A stretch of DNA of 64,000 bases from Streptantibioticus ferralitis (GCF_029223525.1 NZ_JARHTQ010000007.1:124001-188000); one strand, 5' to 3'; positions 15,602 through 24,835 are shown, counted from the first letter of the stretch. Program-made: numbers and translations. The notes: generated from the sequence alone by a model not told the origin.

Positions 15602-17188
15602 GTGTCGCACATACGCACAGAGAAATCCCGTCGGTCGTTGCGACGGCAACGGGTACGCCGCCGAAGGTTCTCCAAGCTGACGCTCACGCTGGCGGGCGTA
15701 CCGCTGATCACGGGCGTACTGGCAGGCTCCGTGTTCGCCGCGGTCGGCGGCCAGCACCACCGCGCCGGTACCGCAGCCGCGTCCCCCGGTGCGAACGCCA
15801 ACGGCGCCGCGCAGGCGGCCGCGGCGGCGAACCCGAACTGCACCTTGGTCGTGCCCGCCAACCCGTTGAGCGCCCAAGGACTGGCCACCCCCTACCAGTT
15901 GACCGCGACCAACCCGGCGATGGGGCCGTGCAACGAGGCCAACGCCAACCAGTCGGCGTTCGTCGAGGCGGCGGTCATGGGCAACAACGGCCAACTGACG
16001 TTGTACGACCCGCTGGTCATCGACAAGGGCACACAACCGGCCGCGGCCCCCGCCCCCGCACAGGTCCCCGCGGGATCGACGGTCGGCATCTGGTTCGGCT
16101 TCAACGGCACCAACCTGACCTTGCAGTCGGCGGCGGGCGCCAACAGCCTCACCCAGGGAAAGTGCGTCAACGGCCAGAACGGATCGATCTTCGGGCAGTT
16201 CGCGCAGTGCAACGCCCCGGCGTTCTTCCAGGCCGCCAACGCCCAGATCACCCAGAACCAGTTGCAGGTCCCACCGGTGGGCACCGCCAAGGACGGCATG
16301 CCCTGTCCCACCACCCGCGACTTCTCGGTGGTGGACCAGGACCCGAGCGACAACGTGGTCACCCACTACCTCGCCAACGCCAAGGGACAGACCGCCCAGA
16401 ACAACGCCGCGGGCAAGGCCGCGGTGCCGAACGCCACCGACCTGGCCAACGGCAGTGACAACCTCCTGCTGACCAAGTTCATCGACCCGGCCCTGGGCTG
16501 CACACCGTTGACCAAGCCCGACCAGGCCACTGACGGTCAGCCGAGCGCCGCGCTTCCGCTGGACGAACTGTCCGCCGCGGCCAACCAGAAGGCCCCGATC
16601 GCCCTCGTACCGCTGAACGACCCGATGACGCTCAACAACGCCAACGCCAGCCCCGCCAAGGCCAACCTCTACCGCATGGGAGTCGACCAGCCCGCGATCG
16701 GCGCCGCCGACAACGGCAACGGCACCACGTTCTGCCAGAACATGTTCAACAATCCGGCAGGCATCCAGCGGGTGTTCAAGGACCAGGCGATGTTCGCCAA
16801 CGCTCCTTCGGTGGACGCGGCGATGGCCACCAACCTGTTCACCTTCCTGGCGATGCGGGCGAACCAGAGCTTCACCAACCTGGGCTGCGGCAAGCTCCTG
16901 AACGCGGCCAACCCGGTCACCCTGACGACCAACGGCAACGGCGTGGTCACCGCCGCCACCCTCACCCCGTTGGGCAAGATGCCGCCGCCCGGCGCGCCGA
17001 TGCCCAGCGCCCCGGCCAACCCGAGCGCGCCCGCCGGCACCGGCAGCATGCCCCCCACGGCGACCGCCCCTGCACCGGCGCCCAGTGCGAGCGCCAGCGC
17101 TTCCGCCCCGGCGGGCGGCACCAACGGCAACGGCCCCACTCCCGCGCCCAGCAAGTCCTGCCGACCGCCCAAGAAGGTCCATTGGTAG
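15602..17188 (+). CDS. Large secreted hypothetical protein, Asn/Ala/Pro-rich
   Basis: The 528-residue product carries an arginine-rich N-terminus (RRSLRRQRVRRRR) and a hydrophobic core ending GSVFAAVGG, a long export signal. The mature region is rich in N, A, Q and has scattered Cys (CTLVVPANPLSAQGLATPYQ, GKCVNGQNGS, CNAPAFFQAAN, MPCPTTRDFSVVDQDPS), which suggests a disulfide-bonded beta-rich domain. The last 80 residues are a Pro/Ala/Ser linker ending in SCRPPKKVHW. I do not recognise the family. GTG at 15602 is preferred to an ATG 15 bases upstream because GGGAG lies 8 bases before it. Confidence 0.7.
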   Translation: MSHIRTEKSRRSLRRQRVRRRRFSKLTLTLAGVPLITGVLAGSVFAAVGGQHHRAGTAAASPGANANGAAQAAAAANPNCTLVVPANPLSAQGLATPYQLTATNPAMGPCNEANANQSAFVEAAVMGNNGQLTLYDPLVIDKGTQPAAAPAPAQVPAGSTVGIWFGFNGTNLTLQSAAGANSLTQGKCVNGQNGSIFGQFAQCNAPAFFQAANAQITQNQLQVPPVGTAKDGMPCPTTRDFSVVDQDPSDNVVTHYLANAKGQTAQNNAAGKAAVPNATDLANGSDNLLLTKFIDPALGCTPLTKPDQATDGQPSAALPLDELSAAANQKAPIALVPLNDPMTLNNANASPAKANLYRMGVDQPAIGAADNGNGTTFCQNMFNNPAGIQRVFKDQAMFANAPSVDAAMATNLFTFLAMRANQSFTNLGCGKLLNAANPVTLTTNGNGVVTAATLTPLGKMPPPGAPMPSAPANPSAPAGTGSMPPTATAPAPAPSASASASAPAGGTNGNGPTPAPSKSCRPPKKVHW

Positions 17189-17233
17189 ACGGCCCGCACC
17201 GGCCACCAAACGGCCGCGGGTACGCGCCTGAGG

Positions 17234-18019
17234 CTAGTCGCCGTCGCTGTCCTCGGCAGCCGAGTGGGGCGTGGTGAAGCGGTATCCAGCGGCGATGAGG
17301 CGAGGAAGGTAGGTGCGCACAGCCGCCAGCGTCTGGGAGCGGTCGCCGCCACCGTCGTGGTTGATGATGATCGACCCGGTGCGGGTGCGACTGAGCACGG
17401 TGGCGGCTATGCGGGCACTGCCCGGACGGGACCAGTCACGGGGGTCCACCGACCACGCCAACGGCTGCAGGTCGTACGCCGAGCAGGCGGACAGCACCGC
17501 AGGGGTGAACGTCCCGAAGGGGGCACGGAAAAGCCCTGGGCGTATGCCGCCGGAGGCCGATTCGATGGCGTCGGCGGCCTGTTCGATCTGCTCGCGGATC
17601 TTGGCCGGGCTCAGGGGCCGTAGATTGGGATGGGACCAGGTGTGGTTGGCCAGGGTGTGTCCTTCGTCGACGACACGGGCCACCAACTCCGGGTGCTTTG
17701 CGGCGTGTTCACCGATCATGCAGAACGTGGCGGTGACGCCGTAGCGCCGTAGCGCGTCCAGGATGTCGGGCGTGTACCGGGGGTCCGGCCCGTCATCGAA
17801 GGTCACGGCTATGGTCTTGGGCCCGGCATCCACGTGGTACTGGGGCCCGCGCTGCTCCCCGGTCGTGGCGGGGCCGGGGGTGGGGAATCGGGACCGTGAC
17901 TGTGCCCCAGCGGCCGAGTGCCGCCAGGGGGGATCGGTCAGGAGTTCCCATCCACCCACGGCCGCCACCATCAGACCGGTGGTGTACAGCACAGCCCGCC
18001 GAGGCATGCTCACCGACAC
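17234..18019 (-). CDS. Secreted polysaccharide deacetylase (NodB domain, CE4)
   Basis: The protein is membrane-anchored or secreted through an N-terminal hydrophobic segment (VLYTTGLMVAAVGGW). All CE4 motifs are present: TFDDGPD (metal-binding Asp and catalytic base), HTWSHPNL (the metal His pair), RAPFG, and the late DPRDW and NHDGGG. It removes acetyl groups from peptidoglycan GlcNAc, chitin or xylan. The start is uncertain: GTG at 18019 has AGGGAG ten bases upstream, and GTG 18013 and ATG 18007 are alternatives. It is convergent with the secreted Asn-rich protein gene. Confidence 0.88.
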   Translation of the reverse strand: MSVSMPRRAVLYTTGLMVAAVGGWELLTDPPWRHSAAGAQSRSRFPTPGPATTGEQRGPQYHVDAGPKTIAVTFDDGPDPRYTPDILDALRRYGVTATFCMIGEHAAKHPELVARVVDEGHTLANHTWSHPNLRPLSPAKIREQIEQAADAIESASGGIRPGLFRAPFGTFTPAVLSACSAYDLQPLAWSVDPRDWSRPGSARIAATVLSRTRTGSIIINHDGGGDRSQTLAAVRTYLPRLIAAGYRFTTPHSAAEDSDGD

Positions 18020-18218
18020 CGGACATCGTCTCCCTCGAAACGGTTGCCCCCACTTCACGACGCACGGGCTGGGCCCGCTGCTGCGTACACCGTCAGCGTG
18101 ACATCAGGCATCGGCCGTGGCAGGCGGGAGTACTCCATCAGACTGACGGCCCGCCTTCGCCGCCACCCTCGTCGGAAGGGGCGAGGACCGCGTACGGAAC
18201 CGTGCGGACGGGCCGCGT

Positions 18219-19505
18219 TCAGGCCCGGCCGTGCGACTTCTGGGAGTGGCGTGACAGCGAGTCGAGGACCACGGCGGCGAGCAGCACACCACCGGTGATC
18301 ATGTACTGCACCGTCGTCTGGATGCCCAGGAGCAGCATGCCGGAGGCGATCGACTGGATGACGAGCATGCCGAGCAGCGCGGACCAGGGTCTACCGCGCC
18401 CACCGAACAGGCTGACGCCGCCGATGACGGCCGCGGCGATGGAGTTGATCATCAGGATGCTGGAGCCCGCGGTCTGGCCCACCGAGGCGACCCGCGAGGC
18501 CAGGAACAGCCCGCCCAGCGCGGCTAGTGTTCCGGATACCGCGAACACCGAGACCCGTACCCACGCCACGTTGATGCCCGCGCGCCGGGTCGCTTCGACC
18601 CCGCCGCCGATCGAGAAGATCTTCCGGCCGTACTTCGTGCGGCGTAGCACGAAGTCGAGGCCGACGACGACGGCCAGGAAGATCAACAGGGCCAGCGGCA
18701 GACCCTCGAACTGGTTCAGCACATAGGCGACGGCGAACGCGATCACCGCGACCGCGCCGGTGCGCATGGCGATCTCGGTCAGTGGCCGTGCCAGCACCTC
18801 GGCGGCCCTGCGGCGCCGCGCGTCGTGGTACGAGGTGACGAAGAACGCCACCGTGCCGAGCGCGGCCAGTCCGTACGCCGCCGCGGTGTTGTGGAAGTAG
18901 TGGTTGGTCAGGCCGTAAACCAGTCCCTGGGGGCGCAGGTTGATGGTGCCGCTCGCACCCAGAACGTGCAGCATCAGTCCGTTCCAGGCCAGCAGTCCCG
19001 CCAGGGTGACGACGAACGCGGGGACGCCGATCGTGGCGAAGAAGAACCCCTGCACGGCACCGATCGCCGCGCCGACGAGCACCGCGGCGATGACCGCCAA
19101 CCACTCCGGCACGCCGTTGTTCACGTTGAACACGGCGAACACGGCCGCGGAAAGCCCGCTGACCGAGCCGACCGAGAGGTCTATCTCGCCGAGGAGCAGT
19201 ACGAAGACGATGCCCACCGCGATCAGTCCGGTGCCGACGATGTCCACGCTGAGGTTGGACAGGTTGCGGGGGGAGAGGAACTGATGGTCCAGGATCTGGA
19301 ACACCGTCCAGATCACGACGACGCTGAAGACGCCCGGAAGCGCGCCGAGTTCGCCGCTGCGCAGCTTGCGGGTGATCTCGCTGACGTAGCCCCTGAAGCC
19401 CTGTTCGCCCTCGGCCGACTGGCGCCGGTCGGCGGCGGGCCCGGCGCGGGCGGTGCCGCCGCCTGCCCTGGTGGTGTTGAGGTCGGATGCTTCGGACTTG
19501 TTCAC
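18219..19505 (-). CDS. xylH: Xylose-type sugar ABC transporter permease
   Basis: The 428-residue permease has roughly ten hydrophobic segments of the BPD_transp_2 (ribose/xylose) family. VGIVFVLLLGEIDLSVGSVSGL and the EAA-like loop KYGRKIFSIGGGVEATRRAGIN are diagnostic and match XylH. It forms the membrane channel for the ATPase and binding protein encoded immediately upstream. GTG at 19505 is the start: it overlaps the ATPase stop (GTGA) and is preceded by GGAGG 7 bases away, so translation is coupled. Confidence 0.88.
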   Translation of the reverse strand: MNKSEASDLNTTRAGGGTARAGPAADRRQSAEGEQGFRGYVSEITRKLRSGELGALPGVFSVVVIWTVFQILDHQFLSPRNLSNLSVDIVGTGLIAVGIVFVLLLGEIDLSVGSVSGLSAAVFAVFNVNNGVPEWLAVIAAVLVGAAIGAVQGFFFATIGVPAFVVTLAGLLAWNGLMLHVLGASGTINLRPQGLVYGLTNHYFHNTAAAYGLAALGTVAFFVTSYHDARRRRAAEVLARPLTEIAMRTGAVAVIAFAVAYVLNQFEGLPLALLIFLAVVVGLDFVLRRTKYGRKIFSIGGGVEATRRAGINVAWVRVSVFAVSGTLAALGGLFLASRVASVGQTAGSSILMINSIAAAVIGGVSLFGGRGRPWSALLGMLVIQSIASGMLLLGIQTTVQYMITGGVLLAAVVLDSLSRHSQKSHGRA

Positions 19506-20287
19506 AGCATCGCCTCCCACGCCCACGCCTTGCGATGGGTGATGGCGTTGTCGGTGGCGCCGGTGATGGAGGAAACGATCTGTTCCTGGGATGTGGTCAG
19601 CACGTCGAAGAAGCCGTTGTTGCGGCCGAGGCGCAGCACCGCCACCTGGTCCGCGACGGCCTTGACGTCGCCCAGGTTGTGACTGATGAGCAGCACGCCG
19701 ATGCCGCGTTCCCGCAACCGCTCGATGAGATCGAGGAAATGGGCGGTCTGCTCGACGCCCAGCGCGGCGGTGGGCTCGTCGAGGATGAGGATCTTGGGAT
19801 CGCTGAGCAGCGCGCGGGAGATGGCAACCGTCTGCCGCTGGCCCGCGGAGAGGGAGGCGACCGGGACGCGCACGCTGGGGATGCGGATGGACAAGGTGTC
19901 CATCAGTTCCAGTTCTCGGGTGCGGCGCTCCATGGCCACCTCGTCGAGGACGCCGGCCGTGCAGATCTCATGGCCGAGGAAGACGTTCCCGACGACGTCG
20001 AGGCTCTCGCACAGCGCGAGGTCCTGGTAGACGCCCGCGATGCCCAGGGTCTGGGCGTCGTGGGGGCGATGGATCCGGACGGGCCGGCCGTTCCACTCGA
20101 TGACGCCCTCGTCTGCGGGACCGACACCGGTGATCACCTTGACGAGGGTCGACTTGCCGGCGCCGTTGTCGCCCACCAGGGCGACGACCTCACCGGCGTG
20201 GATCTCCAGCTCGACGTCCGTGAGCGCTCGGACGGCGCCGAACCGTTTGCAGATTCCGCGTAGCGCCAGCACGGGCGTGGTGGACAC
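19502..20287 (-). CDS. xylG: Xylose-type sugar ABC transporter ATPase
   Basis: This 261-residue single ABC domain has Walker A GDNGAGKST (39-47), the Q-loop YQDLAL, signature LSAGQRQ, Walker B ILILDEPT and the switch histidine in LLISHN. E. coli XylG has two fused ABC domains; streptomycete family members with one domain presumably dimerise. The GTG at 20287 is preferred because AAAGGAG lies 9 bases before it, whereas the ATG nine bases further up abuts the ribosome site. It is the second gene of the importer operon. Confidence 0.88.
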   Translation of the reverse strand: MSTTPVLALRGICKRFGAVRALTDVELEIHAGEVVALVGDNGAGKSTLVKVITGVGPADEGVIEWNGRPVRIHRPHDAQTLGIAGVYQDLALCESLDVVGNVFLGHEICTAGVLDEVAMERRTRELELMDTLSIRIPSVRVPVASLSAGQRQTVAISRALLSDPKILILDEPTAALGVEQTAHFLDLIERLRERGIGVLLISHNLGDVKAVADQVAVLRLGRNNGFFDVLTTSQEQIVSSITGATDNAITHRKAWAWEAML

Positions 20288-20394
20288 GTGGACCATCTCC
20301 TTTGCCCATCGCCTTCTGAGCGGCGGTGATGTGGTGCGCCTTGTGGGAGATACGGGTGGCGGCTCGACCCGGACGGCCTCCGCGAAGGCCGGTC

Positions 20395-21501
20395 CTAGCC
20401 GAAGAGTCCGGCTTTCTGGCAGGCGGACTTCAACTTCGGTGTGCAGATCTGGCTGACGGTGTACGGACCGTGGTTGACGATGGTTTGCTTGACGGTGCCG
20501 ATGGTCACCGGCACGAGGGTGCCCAGGACGGCCGGAATCCGATTGCTGGTGTCGTTGCTGACCCGGTCCTTGGCGATGGCGTTGATGCTCTCGCCACGGC
20601 CCAGGGCGACAGCCATCTCCGCGGCGGCGTCGGCCTCCGCCACGAAGGACTTGTAGACGGTGACGCACTGCTCGCCGGTGAGGACCCGCCGCACCGCCGC
20701 GAGGTCGGCGTCCTGGCCGGTGATCGGCGGCAGCGGCTTGATGTCGGCGGCCTTGAGGGCGGACAGCGCGCCGTATGCGAGGCCGTCGTTGGCGGACAGG
20801 ACGCCGTCGATCTTGCCCGCGCCCAGCCCGGCGATGGCGGCGGACATGTTGCTGAAGGCGTTCTCGGGTATCCATCCGGCGGTGTAGTAGGCCATGCCGA
20901 TCTTCGTCTTGCCCTTGAGTACGGAGAGCGCGCCGTTCATCAGGGCTGCCGTGTTCGGATCGGTGGGGTCTCCGTTCATCATGACGATCTGCGGGGCCTT
21001 CGCCCTGTGCCCCATGGCGGCGAGCAGCGCTTGGGCCTGGATCTTGCCGATCTGCCGTGAGTCGTAGCTGGAGTAGGCGGAGATGGGGCCCTGGGCGAGG
21101 CGGTCATAGGAGACGACGGGTATGTGCGCGTCGTGCGCCCTGGTGACCGAGGAGCGGAGCGCCTTGTAGTCGACCGGATCGAGGACCAGCACCCTGACCC
21201 CGTTCGCGATCATGGAGTCGATCTGCTGCTGCTGGGTTGCCACGTCCGCCGAGGCGTTGGCGTACCGCACCGTGCAGTCGCGGCACAGTTGCTTGACCTT
21301 CTTCTCGACCAGGGGCCTGTCGGAAGTCGCCCAGCGGGCGGTGTGGGTGTCGGGGAACAGCAGGCCGATCGTGAAGCCGCCGTGGGCGGAGACACTCCCG
21401 CTCGGGGTGCCGGGCCCGCGCGCGGCCCCGCACGCGGCGAGGCTGACGGCCATGGACACCGCTGTCACCGCAACGGCAGCGCGACCCAGATTGCTCTTCA
21501 T
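20395..21501 (-). CDS. xylF: Xylose-type sugar-binding lipoprotein
   Basis: The 368-residue protein has a lipoprotein signal with lipobox LAAC and the lipidated cysteine at residue 24. The mature part is a periplasmic-binding-protein type I fold: FTIGLLFPDTHTARW, QQQIDSMIANGVRVLVLDPVD, VVSYDRLAQGP, GQDADLAAVRRVLTGEQ. This closely resembles XylF-type binding proteins, with the acidic and aromatic residues used for pentose binding. It is the first gene of the binding-protein/ATPase/permease operon; a GC-rich hairpin just downstream may favour its higher expression over the next genes. Confidence 0.88.
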   Translation of the reverse strand: MKSNLGRAAVAVTAVSMAVSLAACGAARGPGTPSGSVSAHGGFTIGLLFPDTHTARWATSDRPLVEKKVKQLCRDCTVRYANASADVATQQQQIDSMIANGVRVLVLDPVDYKALRSSVTRAHDAHIPVVSYDRLAQGPISAYSSYDSRQIGKIQAQALLAAMGHRAKAPQIVMMNGDPTDPNTAALMNGALSVLKGKTKIGMAYYTAGWIPENAFSNMSAAIAGLGAGKIDGVLSANDGLAYGALSALKAADIKPLPPITGQDADLAAVRRVLTGEQCVTVYKSFVAEADAAAEMAVALGRGESINAIAKDRVSNDTSNRIPAVLGTLVPVTIGTVKQTIVNHGPYTVSQICTPKLKSACQKAGLFG

Positions 21502-21642
21502 CCGCGGGCACTTCCTGCCACGTCTGTCGGCGCCCGTTCGCCGCCGGGGGGCGGACCGGTCGCACGCGGTCGAGGCGTTGCGCGATCGCAGGGCACTCGC
21601 GAACAGGCCGTGTTTTCTTCAAACGACAATAGTCGCAATACG

Positions 21643-21652
21643 CGAAATTTCG
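21643..21652. promoter_or_regulatory. CGAAATTTCG palindrome upstream of the xylose-type operon
   Basis: A perfect 10-base palindrome lies about 140 bases upstream of the binding-protein start, in the most AT-rich part of the interval. It is a candidate site for a sugar-responsive ROK or LacI regulator; no such regulator is encoded next to it. Confidence 0.4.
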
Positions 21653-21769
21653 ATCCGGGAGGCCGGGGGACAGCCTGTCCCGCTCCGAGCCGCCACGAGT
21701 TCCGGGTGCACGCGGCGGCCCGGCCCTGGCGCATGAGCTGACGCGAATGTCTCCTCAACTCCCAGTGCG

Positions 21770-24196
21770 TCAGAGCTCGCACGACGGGAGGATGATCTCA
21801 CCCCACACCTGTTTGCCACCGCTGAGCGGCACCGCGCCCCAGGACCCCGACATCGCCTCCACCAGCAGAAGGCCCCGGCCGCCGGTGACTTCCCAGTCCA
21901 CACTCGTCGGCTTGACGGGGGCGCGCGGCGACGAGTCGCTGACCGCCACCCGCAGGCGCTCTCCGGCGAGTGTGAGATCGAGGCGCACCTCGCCCTGGGT
22001 GTGCACCAGGGCGTTGGTGACCAGTTCGGAGACGATCAGCAGGACCGCGTCCGTCTCCTGCGTCACGTTCCAGGTGCGCAGGGTGCGCGCGGTGAACCGG
22101 CGGGCGTGCATCACGGCGTCGGGAAGCCGCCACACCGCCCAGCCCGCCCGTAGCGGTCGGGCGCGCAGCCCGTCGTAGCGCAGGAGCAGCAGCGCCACGT
22201 CGTCGTCACGTTTGTCGGCACCGCTGATCAGCGCGTCGGCCATCCGGTCGGCGTCGGACGGGTCGGTGGCGGAGAGCACCTCGCACACGCGGCGCAGGCC
22301 GTCTTCCAGACGGAGGCTGGAGGACTCCACCAGGCCGTCCGTCAGCAGGGTGAGGACCGTTCCGGCCGACAGCCCGACCACGGTCAGGGGGAACTCCGCG
22401 TCCGCCAGCACTCCCAGCGGGGGCCCGCCCTCGGCCGCCACCTCGCAGGTGCTGCCGTCGGGATCACGCAGCAACGGCGGCAGGTGCCCCGCCCGGACGA
22501 ACCAGGCGTCGCCTTCCTCGGTGTCCAGGGCGACATAGCAGCAGGTGGCGAAGGCGTCGGTCTCCATGCTGACCAGCAGCCGGTTAGCGTGCGAGACCAC
22601 CACATCGGGCGGGTGGCCCTCCAGGGCGTAGGCCCGGATCGCTGTGCGTATCTGGCCCATGATCGTCGCGGCCTCGGCGCTGTGTCCCTGCACATCTCCG
22701 ATGACCAGCGCCACATGCCGATCGGACAGCGGGATCACGTCGTACCAGTCGCCGCCCACCTCAAGCCCGGCCGTAGCGGGCAGATAGCGCGCGACAGCCG
22801 CACAGCCGGGCAGCGAAGGAAGCTTGCGGGGCAGCAGACTGCGCTGCAGCATCGCGGCGAGCTCGTGCTCGGCGTCGAAGGCGCGGGCTCGAACCAGCGC
22901 CTGCCCCACCAGGCCCGCGGTCGCGGTCAGCAGCGAACGTTCCTCGGTGCCGAACTCGTGAGGTTCGTCCCAGCCGAGCAGGCACGCGCCGACCAGCCGC
23001 CCATCGGCCGGGAGCGGCAGGACGGCGAGACCGCCGCGTCCGACCGCCGCAAGACCGGGCTCCAGGCCGGTGCTGGTGGTCCAGAGGCTGGCCCGGCCCT
23101 CGCGTAGGGCGGCCTGCAGGGTGGGCAGGGCACGGGCCGGGGCGTCCGGCCACTCGGACCGCCACTCGGAGCGCCAGATCTCCGGCCATGCCGAGGGTTC
23201 CGGCGGGTCCAGGACGGTGACCACCAGTCGGCTGGCGTGCAGTTCGGAGAGCGCCACCCGATCGGCTCCCAGAGGCTCCCGCAGGGCGGCGACCACGCCG
23301 CGGCTGACGTCGCGGACGGTCATCGCGGTGGCCAGGATGGCGGACAGCCGCTGTACCCGGGAGACCTCGTCCGTGCTGGGGCGCAGATGCGAGGCTTCGG
23401 CGACCACGCCCAGCATCCGCTCCGGCTTGCCGTCGGCGTCGGCCAGCACCCGGCAGCGCAGCCGCAGCCAGCGCAACTCTCCGGTGGGCCAGCGGATACG
23501 GAACTCCAACTCCCGCCCGCCGGGCGTCATATGGCCCGGCTCGACGACGGACATCAGCGCGGGCAGGTCCTCCGGGACGGTGTGCGCGAGCAGTGTCTCC
23601 ACGCGTCCGTCGAATTCGTCCCGGTCGATGCCCGCGAGTTCCAGCACCTGCGCGTCCGCGTCGATCCGTCCCGTCTCGAGTACCAGGGTGAACGAGCCGA
23701 CGCGCATGTACCGCAAGGGGGAGCACGGCGCCCTCCCGGGCTCTGCGCCGCCAACGGGCCCACCGCCGCCCGGTTCGTCGCACGCTTCGAGCAGCGCGGC
23801 GACCTGGTCCGCATACAACTCCAGAAAGTTGCGCCGCACGGTGTCAAAGCCGTCCCCGCCGTGGTCCACGACGACCAGGCAGCCCAGCCGCCTGCCATCG
23901 GCGCCCAGTGGCAGGGCGCCCAGCGAAACATCGGCTGCGGCTGCCTCCGCGCGGCCGTCGCCGTGCGCGGTCACCTCCGCCGGTGTCAGCCACAGGGGTT
24001 GGCCGCTGCGGAAGGCGTCGGCCACCGGTGAACGGCCGGACAGGGGGTAGCTCGACGACAGCCCGTACACGGTGCCGGGGCAGTCCCCGACCGTCTCGGC
24101 CTGCCGCAGCTCGTCAGTGTTCTCGTCCAGCACGTAGACGGCGGCGAGCGCCGCCCCGGCGAACCCCACCACCCTTGTCGTCACAGCCAGCAGCAC
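21770..24196 (-). CDS. Multi-domain SpoIIE-type PP2C phosphatase with GAF/PAS sensors and anti-sigma-type ATPase
   Basis: The 808-residue protein has a GAF-like N-terminus (about 1-135), a PAS/PAC domain (about 165-275, with FRIRWPTGELRWLRLRCRVL), a second GAF (about 290-445), a SpoIIE/RsbU-type PP2C domain (about 475-675; VGGDWYDVIPL, VIGDVQGHSAEAA, LTDGLVES, DDDVALLLLR), and a C-terminal HATPase_c (about 690-808; VSELVTNALVH, GGRGLLLVEAMS). It probably dephosphorylates anti-anti-sigma factors and itself acts as an anti-sigma kinase, so it can rewire stress sigma factors. The GTG start has no clear ribosome site and the first GAF lacks some usual N-terminal residues; the true start may be mis-set. 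Confidence 0.88.
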   Translation of the reverse strand: MLLAVTTRVVGFAGAALAAVYVLDENTDELRQAETVGDCPGTVYGLSSSYPLSGRSPVADAFRSGQPLWLTPAEVTAHGDGRAEAAAADVSLGALPLGADGRRLGCLVVVDHGGDGFDTVRRNFLELYADQVAALLEACDEPGGGGPVGGAEPGRAPCSPLRYMRVGSFTLVLETGRIDADAQVLELAGIDRDEFDGRVETLLAHTVPEDLPALMSVVEPGHMTPGGRELEFRIRWPTGELRWLRLRCRVLADADGKPERMLGVVAEASHLRPSTDEVSRVQRLSAILATAMTVRDVSRGVVAALREPLGADRVALSELHASRLVVTVLDPPEPSAWPEIWRSEWRSEWPDAPARALPTLQAALREGRASLWTTSTGLEPGLAAVGRGGLAVLPLPADGRLVGACLLGWDEPHEFGTEERSLLTATAGLVGQALVRARAFDAEHELAAMLQRSLLPRKLPSLPGCAAVARYLPATAGLEVGGDWYDVIPLSDRHVALVIGDVQGHSAEAATIMGQIRTAIRAYALEGHPPDVVVSHANRLLVSMETDAFATCCYVALDTEEGDAWFVRAGHLPPLLRDPDGSTCEVAAEGGPPLGVLADAEFPLTVVGLSAGTVLTLLTDGLVESSSLRLEDGLRRVCEVLSATDPSDADRMADALISGADKRDDDVALLLLRYDGLRARPLRAGWAVWRLPDAVMHARRFTARTLRTWNVTQETDAVLLIVSELVTNALVHTQGEVRLDLTLAGERLRVAVSDSSPRAPVKPTSVDWEVTGGRGLLLVEAMSGSWGAVPLSGGKQVWGEIILPSCEL

Positions 24197-24370
24197 CCCT
24201 GTAGCAGAGAGTCGACTTCATGTGCCCCGGCCGCCAGGTTTCGCGGCATCAGGGCCGCCCTCACTCTGACCTTTTATCATCACATATTCCCCTTACGGGC
24301 GTGACTGTCGCGGCTCTGTGAGTGACCTGTCGCGCTGCCCGCAGGGCGGGGGTGCTGGCGCCGTGGGGCC

Positions 24371-24766
24371 TCAGGTGCGGTCGATGTGGACGTTGGTGGA
24401 CTTCACGCGGGCGGTGGCCTGGACGCCGACCTCCAGTCCGAGTTCCTCGACCGCCTCCCGGGTGAGCAGGGAGACCAGCCGGTGGGGGCCCGCCTGGATT
24501 TCGACCTGGGCGGCCACGTCGCCGAGCTTGACCGCGGTGACGATGCCCGGGAAGGCGTTACGGGCCGTGGTGTACGAGGCGTCGTCCTCTCCGCCCGCGC
24601 TCTGCGCCAGTTCCACGGAGAAGGCGGCCAGATCCCGGCCGTCGATGAGACGTCGGCCTGCCTCGTCGCGATGTGTGGGGACCCGGCCGCCGTCCGCCCA
24701 GCGCCGGGCGGTGTCCGGACTGACGCCCAGCAGCCGCGCCGCCTGGCCGATTGTGTAGGACTGCAT
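24371..24766 (-). CDS. MerR-type HTH plus TOBE molybdate-responsive regulator
   Basis: The 131-residue protein joins an N-terminal MerR/excisionase-type HTH (QSYTIGQAARLLGVSPDTAR, RWADGGRVPTHRDEAGRR) to a C-terminal TOBE/Mop domain (NAFPGIVTAV, QVEIQAGPHRLVSLLTREAVEELG, ARVKSTNVHID) that binds molybdate or tungstate. This is the ModE idea in a compact form. It is divergent from the Mop gene at 25038, with two identical-architecture palindromes between them. A close paralogue lies at 26249-26647. It is inferred to control the molybdenum block. Confidence 0.85.
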   Translation of the reverse strand: MQSYTIGQAARLLGVSPDTARRWADGGRVPTHRDEAGRRLIDGRDLAAFSVELAQSAGGEDDASYTTARNAFPGIVTAVKLGDVAAQVEIQAGPHRLVSLLTREAVEELGLEVGVQATARVKSTNVHIDRT

Positions 24767-24791
24767 GTCCCTCAGATTAGGACCGCATGCC

Positions 24792-24803
24792 TTGCATTTG
24801 CAA
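24792..24803. promoter_or_regulatory. Candidate TOBE-regulator operator, site 1
   Basis: TTGCA-TT-TGCAA is a perfect 5+2+5 inverted repeat 26 bases upstream of the MerR-TOBE start. Its architecture is repeated 32 bp away. Confidence 0.6.
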
Positions 24804-24823
24804 TCGTCTTTCGTCGCTGAGCA

Positions 24824-24835
24824 TCGCAAATGCGA
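24824..24835. promoter_or_regulatory. Candidate TOBE-regulator operator, site 2
   Basis: TCGCA-AA-TGCGA is a perfect 5+2+5 inverted repeat. It shares the core YGCAnnTGCR with site 1, and its centre is 32 bp from the centre of site 1, close to three helical turns, so two dimers could bind on one DNA face. Confidence 0.6.

Noticed and set aside
15284-17209. Long minus-strand open frame of 641 codons opposite the Asn-rich secreted protein gene
   Set aside because: It is Gly/Arg/Val-rich low-complexity sequence, the usual shadow of a high-GC plus-strand gene; the plus strand has a signal peptide, ribosome site and a normal amino-acid mix.
19502-20875. Extended N-terminus of the sugar ATPase (open frame back to 20875)
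   Set aside because: The extra sequence is Arg-rich shadow over the binding-protein gene; AAAGGAG and GTG at 20287 fix the start.
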